Assembly: GCA_910575035.1 (NCBI GenBank)
Contig: CAJTDL010000009.1
Location: 96,780-160,779 of the forward strand
Direction of reading: 5' to 3'
From: Lachnospiraceae bacterium
GTDB taxonomy: Bacteria; Bacillota; Clostridia; Lachnospirales; Lachnospiraceae
Length of the DNA: 64,000 bases
Under the pieces are notes generated by a model, which saw only the letters and a program-made list of their open reading frames with translations, was not told where the DNA came from and ran no database searches. This document shows positions 9,565 to 18,100 of the stretch, piece after piece. The translations under genes and the position numbers were made by a program. Numbering within the stretch: the first letter of the stretch is position 1; every line of letters starts with the position of its first letter.

Positions 9565-9605
9565 TATTTCGATTTTTGTTTAGAATAAACGATTGGAGAA
9601 GAAGA

Positions 9606-10910
9606 ATGAAGAATTATTATCAACCAGAAATTGAAACCATGCCTTTGGGGCAGCTTCAGGCTCTTCAAAGCGAACGATTGGTAAAACAGGTAAAGTTTGT
9701 GTATGACAATGTGAAATTTTACCATGACAAAATGGATGCAGCCGGTGTAACGCCTGAGGATATTACAGGGATTGATGATTTACATAAGCTTCCATTTATT
9801 GACAAGGACGACCTGCGGGACCAGTATCCCTATGGGCTTTTGGCAGTGCCTTTGGAGGATTGTGTGCGCATCCAGTCTACCAGTGGGACAACCGGGCGAA
9901 GGGTGGTTGCTTTTTATACCCAGGAAGATATTGACCTGTGGGATGAGTGCTGTGCAAGGGCCATCGTGGCCGCTGGCGGCACCAAGGAAGACGTCTGCCA
10001 TGTCTGCTATGGGTATGGGCTTTTCACAGGCGGCTCTGGGTTAAATGGCGGTTCCCATAAGGTGGGATGCCTGACATTGCCCATGTCCTCTGGAAATACG
10101 GAACGGCAGCTGCAGTTTATGACAGACCTGGGTTCTACCATCCTGTGCTGTACGCCGTCTTATGCTGCAAATTTAGGAGAGGCTGTTAACGAGAAAGGGC
10201 TGAAGGACAAGATTAAGCTGAAGGCAGGTATTTTCGGCGCAGAGCCCTGGACAGAAGAAATGCGCCGGGATATTGAAAATTCCCTTGGGATCAAGGCTTA
10301 TGATATTTATGGGCTGACAGAGATTTCCGGGCCTGGGGTATCCTTTGAATGTGAAGAACAGGCCGGAATGCATATCCAGGAAGACCATTTTATTGCGGAA
10401 ATCATTGACCCAAAGACTGGAGAAGTGCTTCCGAAAGGGGAAATAGGGGAATTGGTGTTTACCTGCATTACGAAAAAGGCATTCCCGCTGCTGCGCTACC
10501 GGACGCGGGATTTATGCCGCCTGACCAGGAAGCCGTGTTCCTGTGGGCGTACTCATGTGCGCATGCTGAAGCCTAAGGGACGCAGCGATGACATGATGAT
10601 CGTCAAGGGAGTCAATGTATGGCCATCACAGATTGAGACCGTTCTTTTCAATCAGGGATATCAGGCAAATTATCAGATTATCGTTGACCGTATTGGAAAC
10701 AACGACACCATAGAGGTACAGGTAGAATTAACACCGGAGATGGCTGCAGAGGCATCTTTGAATGTGGCTGCCAAAGAGAAAAAGATTGTTTCAGCCTTGA
10801 AATCTATGTTGGGGATTACGGTAAATGTGAAGGTTGTGGAACCCAAGAGCATTGTCCGGAGCGAAGGGAAGGCTGTCCGGGTCATTGACAAGAGGCATTT
10901 GTACCAGTAG
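9606..10910 (+). CDS. Phenylacetate-CoA ligase family enzyme (PaaK-like)
   Basis: 434 residues from the ATG that follows TGGAGAAGAAG. An adenylate-forming enzyme that activates an aryl or related acid with ATP and transfers it to CoA. The P-loop is STSGTTGRRVVAFYTQEDID, the A5-type motif YDIYGLTEISGPG, and the C-terminal part (RGRSDDMM-type, seen as PKGRSDDMMIVKGVNVWPSQ) matches the PaaK C-terminal lid. The length is normal. It is followed on the same strand by a second acyl-CoA synthetase, suggesting a shared catabolic or detoxifying role. The exact acid is unknown; phenylacetate or indoleacetate are typical for the family. Confidence 0.9.
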   Translation: MKNYYQPEIETMPLGQLQALQSERLVKQVKFVYDNVKFYHDKMDAAGVTPEDITGIDDLHKLPFIDKDDLRDQYPYGLLAVPLEDCVRIQSTSGTTGRRVVAFYTQEDIDLWDECCARAIVAAGGTKEDVCHVCYGYGLFTGGSGLNGGSHKVGCLTLPMSSGNTERQLQFMTDLGSTILCCTPSYAANLGEAVNEKGLKDKIKLKAGIFGAEPWTEEMRRDIENSLGIKAYDIYGLTEISGPGVSFECEEQAGMHIQEDHFIAEIIDPKTGEVLPKGEIGELVFTCITKKAFPLLRYRTRDLCRLTRKPCSCGRTHVRMLKPKGRSDDMMIVKGVNVWPSQIETVLFNQGYQANYQIIVDRIGNNDTIEVQVELTPEMAAEASLNVAAKEKKIVSALKSMLGITVNVKVVEPKSIVRSEGKAVRVIDKRHLYQ

Positions 10911-11062
10911 CATACGGTGATATCCAGAAGCTTATATTTTAGAGAACTTTGGCAATTCGGACGCTGGATGCAGAAGCTGGTGCTGGATACCGTGAGGATT
11001 ATCTAAGATATGAACGCATTGGAACAATAAGACAACGTGAGGAAAGGAAAGGTAACATTATT

Positions 11063-12697
11063 ATGCCAGTGACAGATTTACTGGAAAGGAACCATAAGCT
11101 GTATAGTGACGAAGTGGCTTTGGTGGAGCTAAACCCACTGGAGAAGGATACCAGAAAGACTACCTGGAAAGAATATGAGCTGGTACAGCAGACCTCTGCA
11201 ACCCCCTACCGCAGGGAGATTACTTGGAGCATCTTTGACGAAAAAGCAAACCGGGTGGCAAATATGCTCTTAAGCCGCGGGATCCAAAAAGGGGATCGGG
11301 TAGCGATATTGATGTTTAACTGCTTGGAATGGCTTCCGATCTATTTTGGTATCTTAAAGACAGGGGCAATTGCCGTTCCGTTTAATTTCCGGTTTTCCGC
11401 TGATGAAATACAGTACTGCGCCGATTTGGCAGAGGTGCATATCCTGTTTTTCGGTCCGGAGTTTATAGGCAGGATTGAATCCATTGAAGAAACATTAAGC
11501 AAAGGACGGCTGCTGATCTATGTGGGAGATGGATGCCCAACCTTTGCGGAAAGCTATCCGGAACTGGTGGCAGACTGTTCCAGCCAGGCGCCTTTGGTAC
11601 GCCTGGAGGATGAGGACGATGCGGCAATTTACTTTTCTTCGGGAACCACCGGGTTTCCGAAAGCGATTTTGCATAACCATGAGAGCTTGATGCAGGCAGC
11701 GCAAATGGAGCAGAAACATCATTTGACAGATCGGGACGATGTGTTTTTGTGTATCCCGCCCCTTTACCATACAGGAGCGAAATTCCATTGGATGGGAAGC
11801 CTTTGCGCAGGCAGCAAGGCTGTTTTGCTTAAGGGAACCACGCCAGAGATCATCCTGGACACCGTTTCCAAGGAGCACTGCACCATCGTGTGGCTGTTGG
11901 TTCCCTGGGCACAGGATATTTTGGTGGCCTTGGACCGCGGAGATGTGAAATTAGAGGATTATAAACTGGATCAATGGAGGCTGATGCATATTGGGGCGCA
12001 GCCCGTCCCGCCTTCCTTGATCAAGCATTGGAAAACTTATTTCCCACATCATTTGTACGATACCAACTATGGTCTGTCAGAGTCCACAGGGCCTGGGTGC
12101 GTACATCTGGGGATAGAAAATATCCACAAGGTAGGGGCAATCGGGATTCCTGGATACCGTTGGAAATGCAAAATCGTGGATGAAAACGGAGCTGAAGCGG
12201 CACAAGGGGATGTGGGGGAGCTTTGTGTCAAAGGGCCTGGGGTTATGACCTGTTATTATAACGACCCGGAAGCTACGGCAGACACCCTGAAAGATGGATG
12301 GCTGTATACGGGGGATATGGCGAAGATGGATGAAGATGGGTTTATTTTCCTGGTAGACCGCAAGAAAGATGTGATCGTCAGCGGCGGGGAGAATATTTAT
12401 CCTGTACAGATCGAAAATTTCCTGAGCGCCCATGAGAAAGTGCAGGATGTGGCTGTGATCGGGCTGCCAGATGAACGGCTGGGAGAGATTACTGGGGCGG
12501 TTATTGCTGTGAAGCCCGGGATGGAATGCAGCCAGGAGGAAATTGATGAATTCTGCAAGCAGCTTCCCAAGTATAAGAGGCCGAAGAAAGTAATCTTTGC
12601 TGAGGTACCCAGAAATGCGACAGGGAAGATTGAAAAGCCGGCGCTTCGGAAGAAATATGGCGTAGAACATTTAGTTGCCCAACAGAATATGGGGTAA
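11063..12697 (+). CDS. AMP-dependent acyl-CoA synthetase
   Basis: 544 residues from the ATG after GGAAAGGAAAGG. Longer upstream frames have no ribosome site. A class I adenylate-forming enzyme: P-loop YFSSGTTGFPKAILHNH, the mid motif YGLSESTGPG, hinge YTGDMAKMDEDGFIFLVDRK, then SGGENIYPVQIE and the C-terminal lysine motif PRNATGKIEKPALR. These residues are complete, so an active acid:CoA ligase is expected. It lies 150 bp after the PaaK-like gene and probably shares its transcript. A medium-chain or aryl acid substrate is plausible but not shown by sequence. Confidence 0.9.
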   Translation: MPVTDLLERNHKLYSDEVALVELNPLEKDTRKTTWKEYELVQQTSATPYRREITWSIFDEKANRVANMLLSRGIQKGDRVAILMFNCLEWLPIYFGILKTGAIAVPFNFRFSADEIQYCADLAEVHILFFGPEFIGRIESIEETLSKGRLLIYVGDGCPTFAESYPELVADCSSQAPLVRLEDEDDAAIYFSSGTTGFPKAILHNHESLMQAAQMEQKHHLTDRDDVFLCIPPLYHTGAKFHWMGSLCAGSKAVLLKGTTPEIILDTVSKEHCTIVWLLVPWAQDILVALDRGDVKLEDYKLDQWRLMHIGAQPVPPSLIKHWKTYFPHHLYDTNYGLSESTGPGCVHLGIENIHKVGAIGIPGYRWKCKIVDENGAEAAQGDVGELCVKGPGVMTCYYNDPEATADTLKDGWLYTGDMAKMDEDGFIFLVDRKKDVIVSGGENIYPVQIENFLSAHEKVQDVAVIGLPDERLGEITGAVIAVKPGMECSQEEIDEFCKQLPKYKRPKKVIFAEVPRNATGKIEKPALRKKYGVEHLVAQQNMG

Positions 12698-13078
12698 AAG
12701 GACGAGAGCGCCATATAATCTGTGTAAATTGTCCAGGCTGCAATTCTGATTTTATCGAATTGCCGGAATCCTGTAAAGGCGGAAACCCTTGCCTTGACAG
12801 GATCCCAGTAATTCGGGTTATAATAACCAAACAGTCAATGCGAACATTTTGCTCAAATTCAAAGAAAGCCATTCTATCCCTTTCTATCATTTTAAAAAAT
12901 CAAATTACAGACCCATTCCCTATTACTTTAATGGAATCTCTCAAAAATTAGATCCTTATAGATACAATAAAATGCCTAAGATAATTTATTCCTACGTTAA
13001 CTGTCTGCTTAAACTGTCTATTTTTTTCCTTTACTCTATCCTACCACATATCTTTTAAACAATCCAACAAACTGCCTC
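12698..13078. other. A+T-rich intergenic region
   Basis: No gene with a credible start was found. A possible plus-strand promoter, TTGACA at 12794 and TATAAT at 12819 with a long 19-bp spacer, has no clear gene behind it. A small RNA cannot be excluded. Confidence 0.4.
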
Positions 13079-13107
13079 TTGACAATTCCAATATATAGAT
13101 ATATTAT
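13079..13107 (+). promoter_or_regulatory. Promoter of the marR-MATE operon
   Basis: Perfect TTGACA, a 17-bp spacer and TATTAT, about 75 bp upstream of the MarR start. Confidence 0.75.
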
Positions 13108-13120
13108 GTAGCTTGCTACA
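13107..13120. promoter_or_regulatory. Candidate MarR operator
   Basis: TGTAGC-TT-GCTACA is a perfect palindrome touching the -10 box and covering the predicted transcript start. Its position is suited to autorepression by the MarR protein encoded next; this is inference. Confidence 0.5.
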
Positions 13121-13183
13121 CATTTTAAATGGAAACATTGACAGAAACGGGTTCGCTTGTCATACCCAAATGGAGGCATTGCC

Positions 13184-13618
13184 ATGAATGAATTAAAATG
13201 CTACCTCAAAAAGATACACAACCAGTTAGAAGCTGGATTTAACAAAGTGTATAAAAAGTATGGGCTAACCAGCACGCAGCTGGATATCCTGATGTACCTT
13301 TCACAAGAAAGGGACAGGGAAAGCACCCTTACGGATATTGCCGCGCATTTTAATGTCAGGCATACCAGCGTCATTCATGTGCTGAAGCTCTTGGAAAAAA
13401 AAGGCTTCATCTGTAAAAATGCTGTCCAGGGCACCCGCGCCAAGCCGATCCTTTTGACAGACAGCGGCAGGCTGCTGATTTCAGAAGTAAAGAAAAAAAG
13501 CCCCCTATTGGACGAAATCATGTTTGCCGGCCTGTCTGAATCGGACAAACAGTTCTTGGAAAAAATGCTCAGGCAGATTTACAAGAATCTGGAATCTGAC
13601 GCATTTAAAAACTTATAG
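13184..13618 (+). CDS. MarR family transcriptional regulator
   Basis: 144 residues, start chosen at the ATG after TGGAGG (8-nt spacing). The winged helix is clear: TSTQLDILMYLSQ, then the recognition helix region LTDIAAHFNVRHTSVIHVLK and the wing KKGFICKNAVQGTRAKPILL. MarR dimers usually repress a neighbouring efflux gene and are released by aromatic ligands. The gene stops about 30 bp before a MATE pump and shares its promoter, so it most likely controls that pump and itself. Confidence 0.93.
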   Translation: MNELKCYLKKIHNQLEAGFNKVYKKYGLTSTQLDILMYLSQERDRESTLTDIAAHFNVRHTSVIHVLKLLEKKGFICKNAVQGTRAKPILLTDSGRLLISEVKKKSPLLDEIMFAGLSESDKQFLEKMLRQIYKNLESDAFKNL

Positions 13619-13649
13619 AAAAAAGACATCAGAAAGGAAGGATTTACTT

Positions 13650-15014
13650 ATGCAGGACAAAACAACAGAAATATTCCGGGACGCCCCTGTGCCCAAAGCG
13701 GTTATCAGCAATGTGGTGCCATCCATCGTCAGCATGATCATGGTGTTGATCTATAACCTGGCTGATACCTTTTTTATAGGGCAGACAAAAAATGCCTACA
13801 TGGTCGCTGCTATTTCTGTAGCGACCCCCGCATTCCTATTATTTATGGCTATCGGTATGCTCTTTGGCATAGGGGGCACCTCCCTGATCTCCAGGTCGCT
13901 TGGCGAAGGCAAGGCTGAGAAAGCCAAAAACGCCTCCTCCTTCTGCTTCTGGACAGGGCTTTGCATTGGCATTGTGGCAATGGCAGTGATATTTACATAT
14001 GCCGAGCCTGTAAGCCGGGCTATTGGTGCAAGCGATGATACGGTAGGGTATGCCTCCCAGTACCTGCGCATTGTTTCCACAGCCATTCCATTTTTGATTA
14101 TCGGCAACAGCTTCAGCAACATTATCCGCGCGGAAGGCAAAGCGAATGTTGCCATGATGGGAATGATGATTGGGAATCTGATCAATATTGTGCTGGATCC
14201 CATTATGATCCTTGGCCTGGGATGGGATGTGACCGGAGCGGCAGTGGCGACTGTCCTTGGAAATATCTTTGCGGCTATTTTCTACATTGGGCATCTGCTT
14301 TCCAAAAATGCCATGCTTTCCATCCACCCGAAGTATTACCAGGCAAAAAATGGCATTGCCCTTGGAGTCCTGGCCATTGGCATTCCGGCTTCGCTGAACA
14401 GCATTTTAATGAGCGTTTCAAACATTATTGTCAATAACATTATGTTCTACTACGGTGATATGGCAGTAGCAGGGCTTGGCGTGGCCATGAAGGTCAATAT
14501 GATCGTGGTAATGCTTTTGATTGGGCTTGGCACTGGCATCCAGCCCATCCTGGGCTATTGCTTTGGCGCTGGGAACCGTAAGCGCTATATGGCAGTCCTG
14601 AAGTTTTCCCTGATCCTGGCCTTCGGGCTCAGCGCGGTGATGACGGTAATCTGTTATTGCGGCGCCAGCCCTCTGGTGCATGCGTTCTTAGAGGATCCCA
14701 ATGCTTTTACCTATGGCATGTCCTTTGCCCGCATTTATATCTACTCCGGGCCTGTAATGGGCTTGCTGTTTGTATTTATCAACGCCATACAGTCTACTGG
14801 GGCTGCGCTGCCGGCTCTGATCCTCTCCATTAGCCGCCAGGGGATTATTTATCTTCCAGTGCTGTTTCTGTTCCGAAGAATTTTTGATTCCGCACCTATG
14901 CTGGCAGCGGCACAGCCCATTACGGATTATCTGTCCACCGCCCTTGCCATTGTGCTGTTTTTATTCACCTACCAGAAATATTTCCCCAAGGCGGATGCCT
15001 CCCAGGCTGGTTAG
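13650..15014 (+). CDS. MATE family efflux transporter
   Basis: 455 residues starting MQDKTTEIFRDAPVPKAV after AGAAAGGAAGGA. Twelve hydrophobic segments in two halves; motifs NLADTFFIGQTKNAYMVAA, FGIGGTSLISRSLGEGKAEK and, in the second half, GTGIQPILGYCFGAG. The sequence is closer to the MepA/NorM-like branch than the MATE at 38-1399. The operon with marR implies ligand-induced drug or metabolite export. A strong terminator follows. Confidence 0.95.
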   Translation: MQDKTTEIFRDAPVPKAVISNVVPSIVSMIMVLIYNLADTFFIGQTKNAYMVAAISVATPAFLLFMAIGMLFGIGGTSLISRSLGEGKAEKAKNASSFCFWTGLCIGIVAMAVIFTYAEPVSRAIGASDDTVGYASQYLRIVSTAIPFLIIGNSFSNIIRAEGKANVAMMGMMIGNLINIVLDPIMILGLGWDVTGAAVATVLGNIFAAIFYIGHLLSKNAMLSIHPKYYQAKNGIALGVLAIGIPASLNSILMSVSNIIVNNIMFYYGDMAVAGLGVAMKVNMIVVMLLIGLGTGIQPILGYCFGAGNRKRYMAVLKFSLILAFGLSAVMTVICYCGASPLVHAFLEDPNAFTYGMSFARIYIYSGPVMGLLFVFINAIQSTGAALPALILSISRQGIIYLPVLFLFRRIFDSAPMLAAAQPITDYLSTALAIVLFLFTYQKYFPKADASQAG

Positions 15015-15033
15015 GGAAGAAAGAACCATAAAA

Positions 15034-15082
15034 GGAGCGCCGCACCCATAATCAGAAAATCACAGGTGCGGCGCCCTTTTTC
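15034..15082 (+). terminator. Rho-independent terminator after the MATE gene
   Basis: GCGCCGCACC and GGTGCGGCGC form a perfect 10-bp stem followed by CCTTTTT. Confidence 0.9.
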
Positions 15083-15125
15083 CGCCTTACATCAAAAGCA
15101 TCCCTATTGCTTTACATACAATACT

Positions 15126-18100
15126 CTATTTTATTTTAATCTTAACACTGGCCTTTTTGTTGGTGCCGTCTGTAGAAACTGCCTTGATGGTAACGGTTTT
15201 TCCTTTCCCGGCTTTTTTTGTGGTAACAACGCCTTTGGAATTTACAGTTGCGTATTTCTTATTGGACGTAGACCAGGCTAATGATTTGCTGGCTGTCTTG
15301 CCCGTTGTGGTTACCTTTGCTTTTATGGTTGCCTTCTTACCGGCTGCGACTGTTTTCTTGCTGCATTTCAGCGTAATCTTCTTCACGGCATCCTTCACGA
15401 TTTTTATTTGGACAGATGCTTTCTTCCCGCTTCCATCCGTTGCTGCGGCAGTTATCGTAACAGTCTTTCCAGCCCCTGCCTTTTTTGTGGTTACCAGCCC
15501 TTTGCTGGATACGGAAGCATATTTGGTATTTGAGCTGCTCCATTTCAGGGTTTTATTGGCTGTTTTCCCAGTTGTGGCCACTGTTGCGGCTACCGTTGCC
15601 TTTTTGCCTGCGGCTATGGCCTTTCCGCTGCTCTTAAGGGTAATTTTCTTTACCGCATGCTTCACCACGGTTACCTGATAACGTCCGGTAACGCCGGAGC
15701 CATCGGCTGCTGTTGCCGTAATCGTTGCCTTTCCTGCGCCCTTGGCAGTTACCACGCCTTTTTCTGACACAACTGCCACTTTCTGATTGGATGACTTCCA
15801 GCTTATGGCCTTATTGTCTGCATTAGATGGCTGTACAGCCGCCTTAAGCGTCAGCTTCTTCCCAGCCGCAAGCTTTGAAATGCTTCCCGTTACAGTTATC
15901 TTCGTTACCTTCACAGGCTTTGGATCATCTGCAGGCTTTGCTACAGTTACCTGATATGACCCGGACACGCCGGAGCCATCTGCTGCTGTTGCCGTAATCG
16001 TTGCCTTTCCTGCGCCTTTAGCAGTTACCACGCCTTTTTCTGACACAACTGCCACTTTCTCGTCAGAGGATTTCCATGTAACATTTTTATCCGTTGCATC
16101 CGCTGGCTCAACGGCTGCCTTCAGCTCTGCCGTTTCCCCAACCTTCAGTTCTGAAGATGTCCCCGTTACGGTTATCTTTTCTACAGGGATGTCTGGAGCC
16201 TCCGATTCAATCACAATATAACTCATCTGTATCGTGGGATCCGAAGAAGTCGCCTTTACAGACAATTCCACCCTCCCCTTTTCATTGGCTTTTGCCTCTG
16301 CCAGGTCTATCTGCATTGTTTTTTCTGTATTTACGCCCTGGGGAACGGAATAATCCACAGCGGTATCTGCCACGCCTTCTGCATGCAGGGTGACTGTAGG
16401 CGAGCCGGCATTCCCCCAGGTGTTGTTCATAACAACGGTTACGTTATATTTACCCGGATCCACCTCAAAGCGATAAGACACATACCTTGGATTGATTCCT
16501 GCCGTATCCTGGCCATGGGCATAACGTAAGGTGTTATACTTACTCTGACCATCCAGCAGGTCAGAACTGCTGTTGGACAAAGCCTTCTGGTAATTGGTGT
16601 AAACTGCCTTGTCCTCCGCACTGGTGGCTACGCTGCCCTCTCCAGGGGTTTCCTTCTCGCTCTCATGCTCCATCACAAGCCCCCAGAAATACCCGGTCTT
16701 ACTGTCTTCGCCATATAAGCGGTCTGTGGAGGAATTATTTCTGCCAAATTCATCCCCTTCTGACAGGGTGGAGGGGTCATGGTCGCCGCAGTCTACAAAA
16801 TAAACCAGGTTTGCAATATCCACCAATCCTTCCACTGCGTCCACAAGCCTCTCATAAGCGTCTGTAATCTGGTACTGCGGCGCCTTTTCATTTGCAAGGA
16901 CTTTCTGCGCATAGGCAATGGCACCTTCAAAATCCTCCCAGCTTGAAGCTGAATATGTGCCTTGCTTTAAATCCTTATACTGGCTATAGAGGTTCTGTAA
17001 GGTATCCCTGGAAATGCCTGGCACTTCAAAGTATACCCTCACATCCTGGTCTTCTGCCACATTGCTCACTGCCAGGGTGGAAACGCCTTCCCCAGCTTTT
17101 ATATCCCCTTTCTTCTCTTTCCCGTTTATGAGAAGGCTGGCTACAGAACAGCCTTCTTCTGGGGCAATCTTTAAGGTATAGGAGCCCTTATCTGGGACAG
17201 TATTCTTATCTGCTGCGACAAAGCCGCCTTTTGATGCCCTGACGCTGACAGCATGGGAAACCTGTAATGCCACTGGCGTTCCCAATGCCATAGGCGTAAT
17301 TACAAATTTATCAAAATTCGGCGTATAATTCATCAGGTTTGTTTCTGCCGGCGTACTCTGGGTTCCGCCATAGGTCACGTTCCAGCTGTTGTCATTGTAT
17401 ATGCGGATGGTATTTTCCCCTGCCTGCAAATCCAATGTGATCGTCTTTTCACGGAAGGTATCGTCAGAGAAAGTATTAATGAAGAAGTAACGGTTCGTCT
17501 TATTCTTCAGGTTCCTGTAATCAATATACCAGTCCTTCCCTGCCAGCAGCTCGCCCATGTAGATACCCTCTGGAAGCTTATCTGCCAGTACCTTTTCATT
17601 ATTCGGCGCCAGATATTTGTACTGCCCGCCATCTTCCGCATTTTGGTGCTTTGTAATCTTAATGTAATTCATTTGTATTGTGGCGTCTGGGGATGTTGCC
17701 TTCACAGAAAGGGATGCCTTTCCATCCTCATTTACAGATGCGCCCTCTAATTGGACTGTCATTTTCTTTGCCTGCGTCCCGCTTGCTGGGACAGAATATG
17801 GCTCAGAAACAGGCTCTATGCCGTCAGCGCTGACAGTGACAGTTGGTGAGCCGGCATTTCCCCAGGAATTGCCCATGCAGGCTTCTACATCATATTCCCC
17901 TGGCTCTAATTCAAACCGATAGGAAACATAGCGCGGGCTGATACCGGATTCCCCCTGGTTATGGGCATAACGGAAGGTTGACTCCTTAGGCTTCCCGTCC
18001 TGCAAGTCGGAAGGGCTGTTGGACAAGGCCTTCTGGAAATTCGTGTATACCGCCTTATCCTCCTCGCTGGATGCCAGGCTGCCTTCCCCAGGCGTCTCCA

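Noticed and set aside
12794..12824. TTGACA/TATAAT pair as a firm promoter
   Set aside because: The spacer is 19 bp and no gene starts close downstream; kept only as a remark.
13524..13649. N-terminal extension of the second MATE pump overlapping marR
   Set aside because: The extension is marR sequence read out of frame; the ATG at 13650 has a proper ribosome site.
15157..15678. Long plus-strand frames opposite the giant secreted protein
   Set aside because: They are antisense shadows of the repetitive Big_2 coding sequence, with no ribosome sites or recognisable domains.
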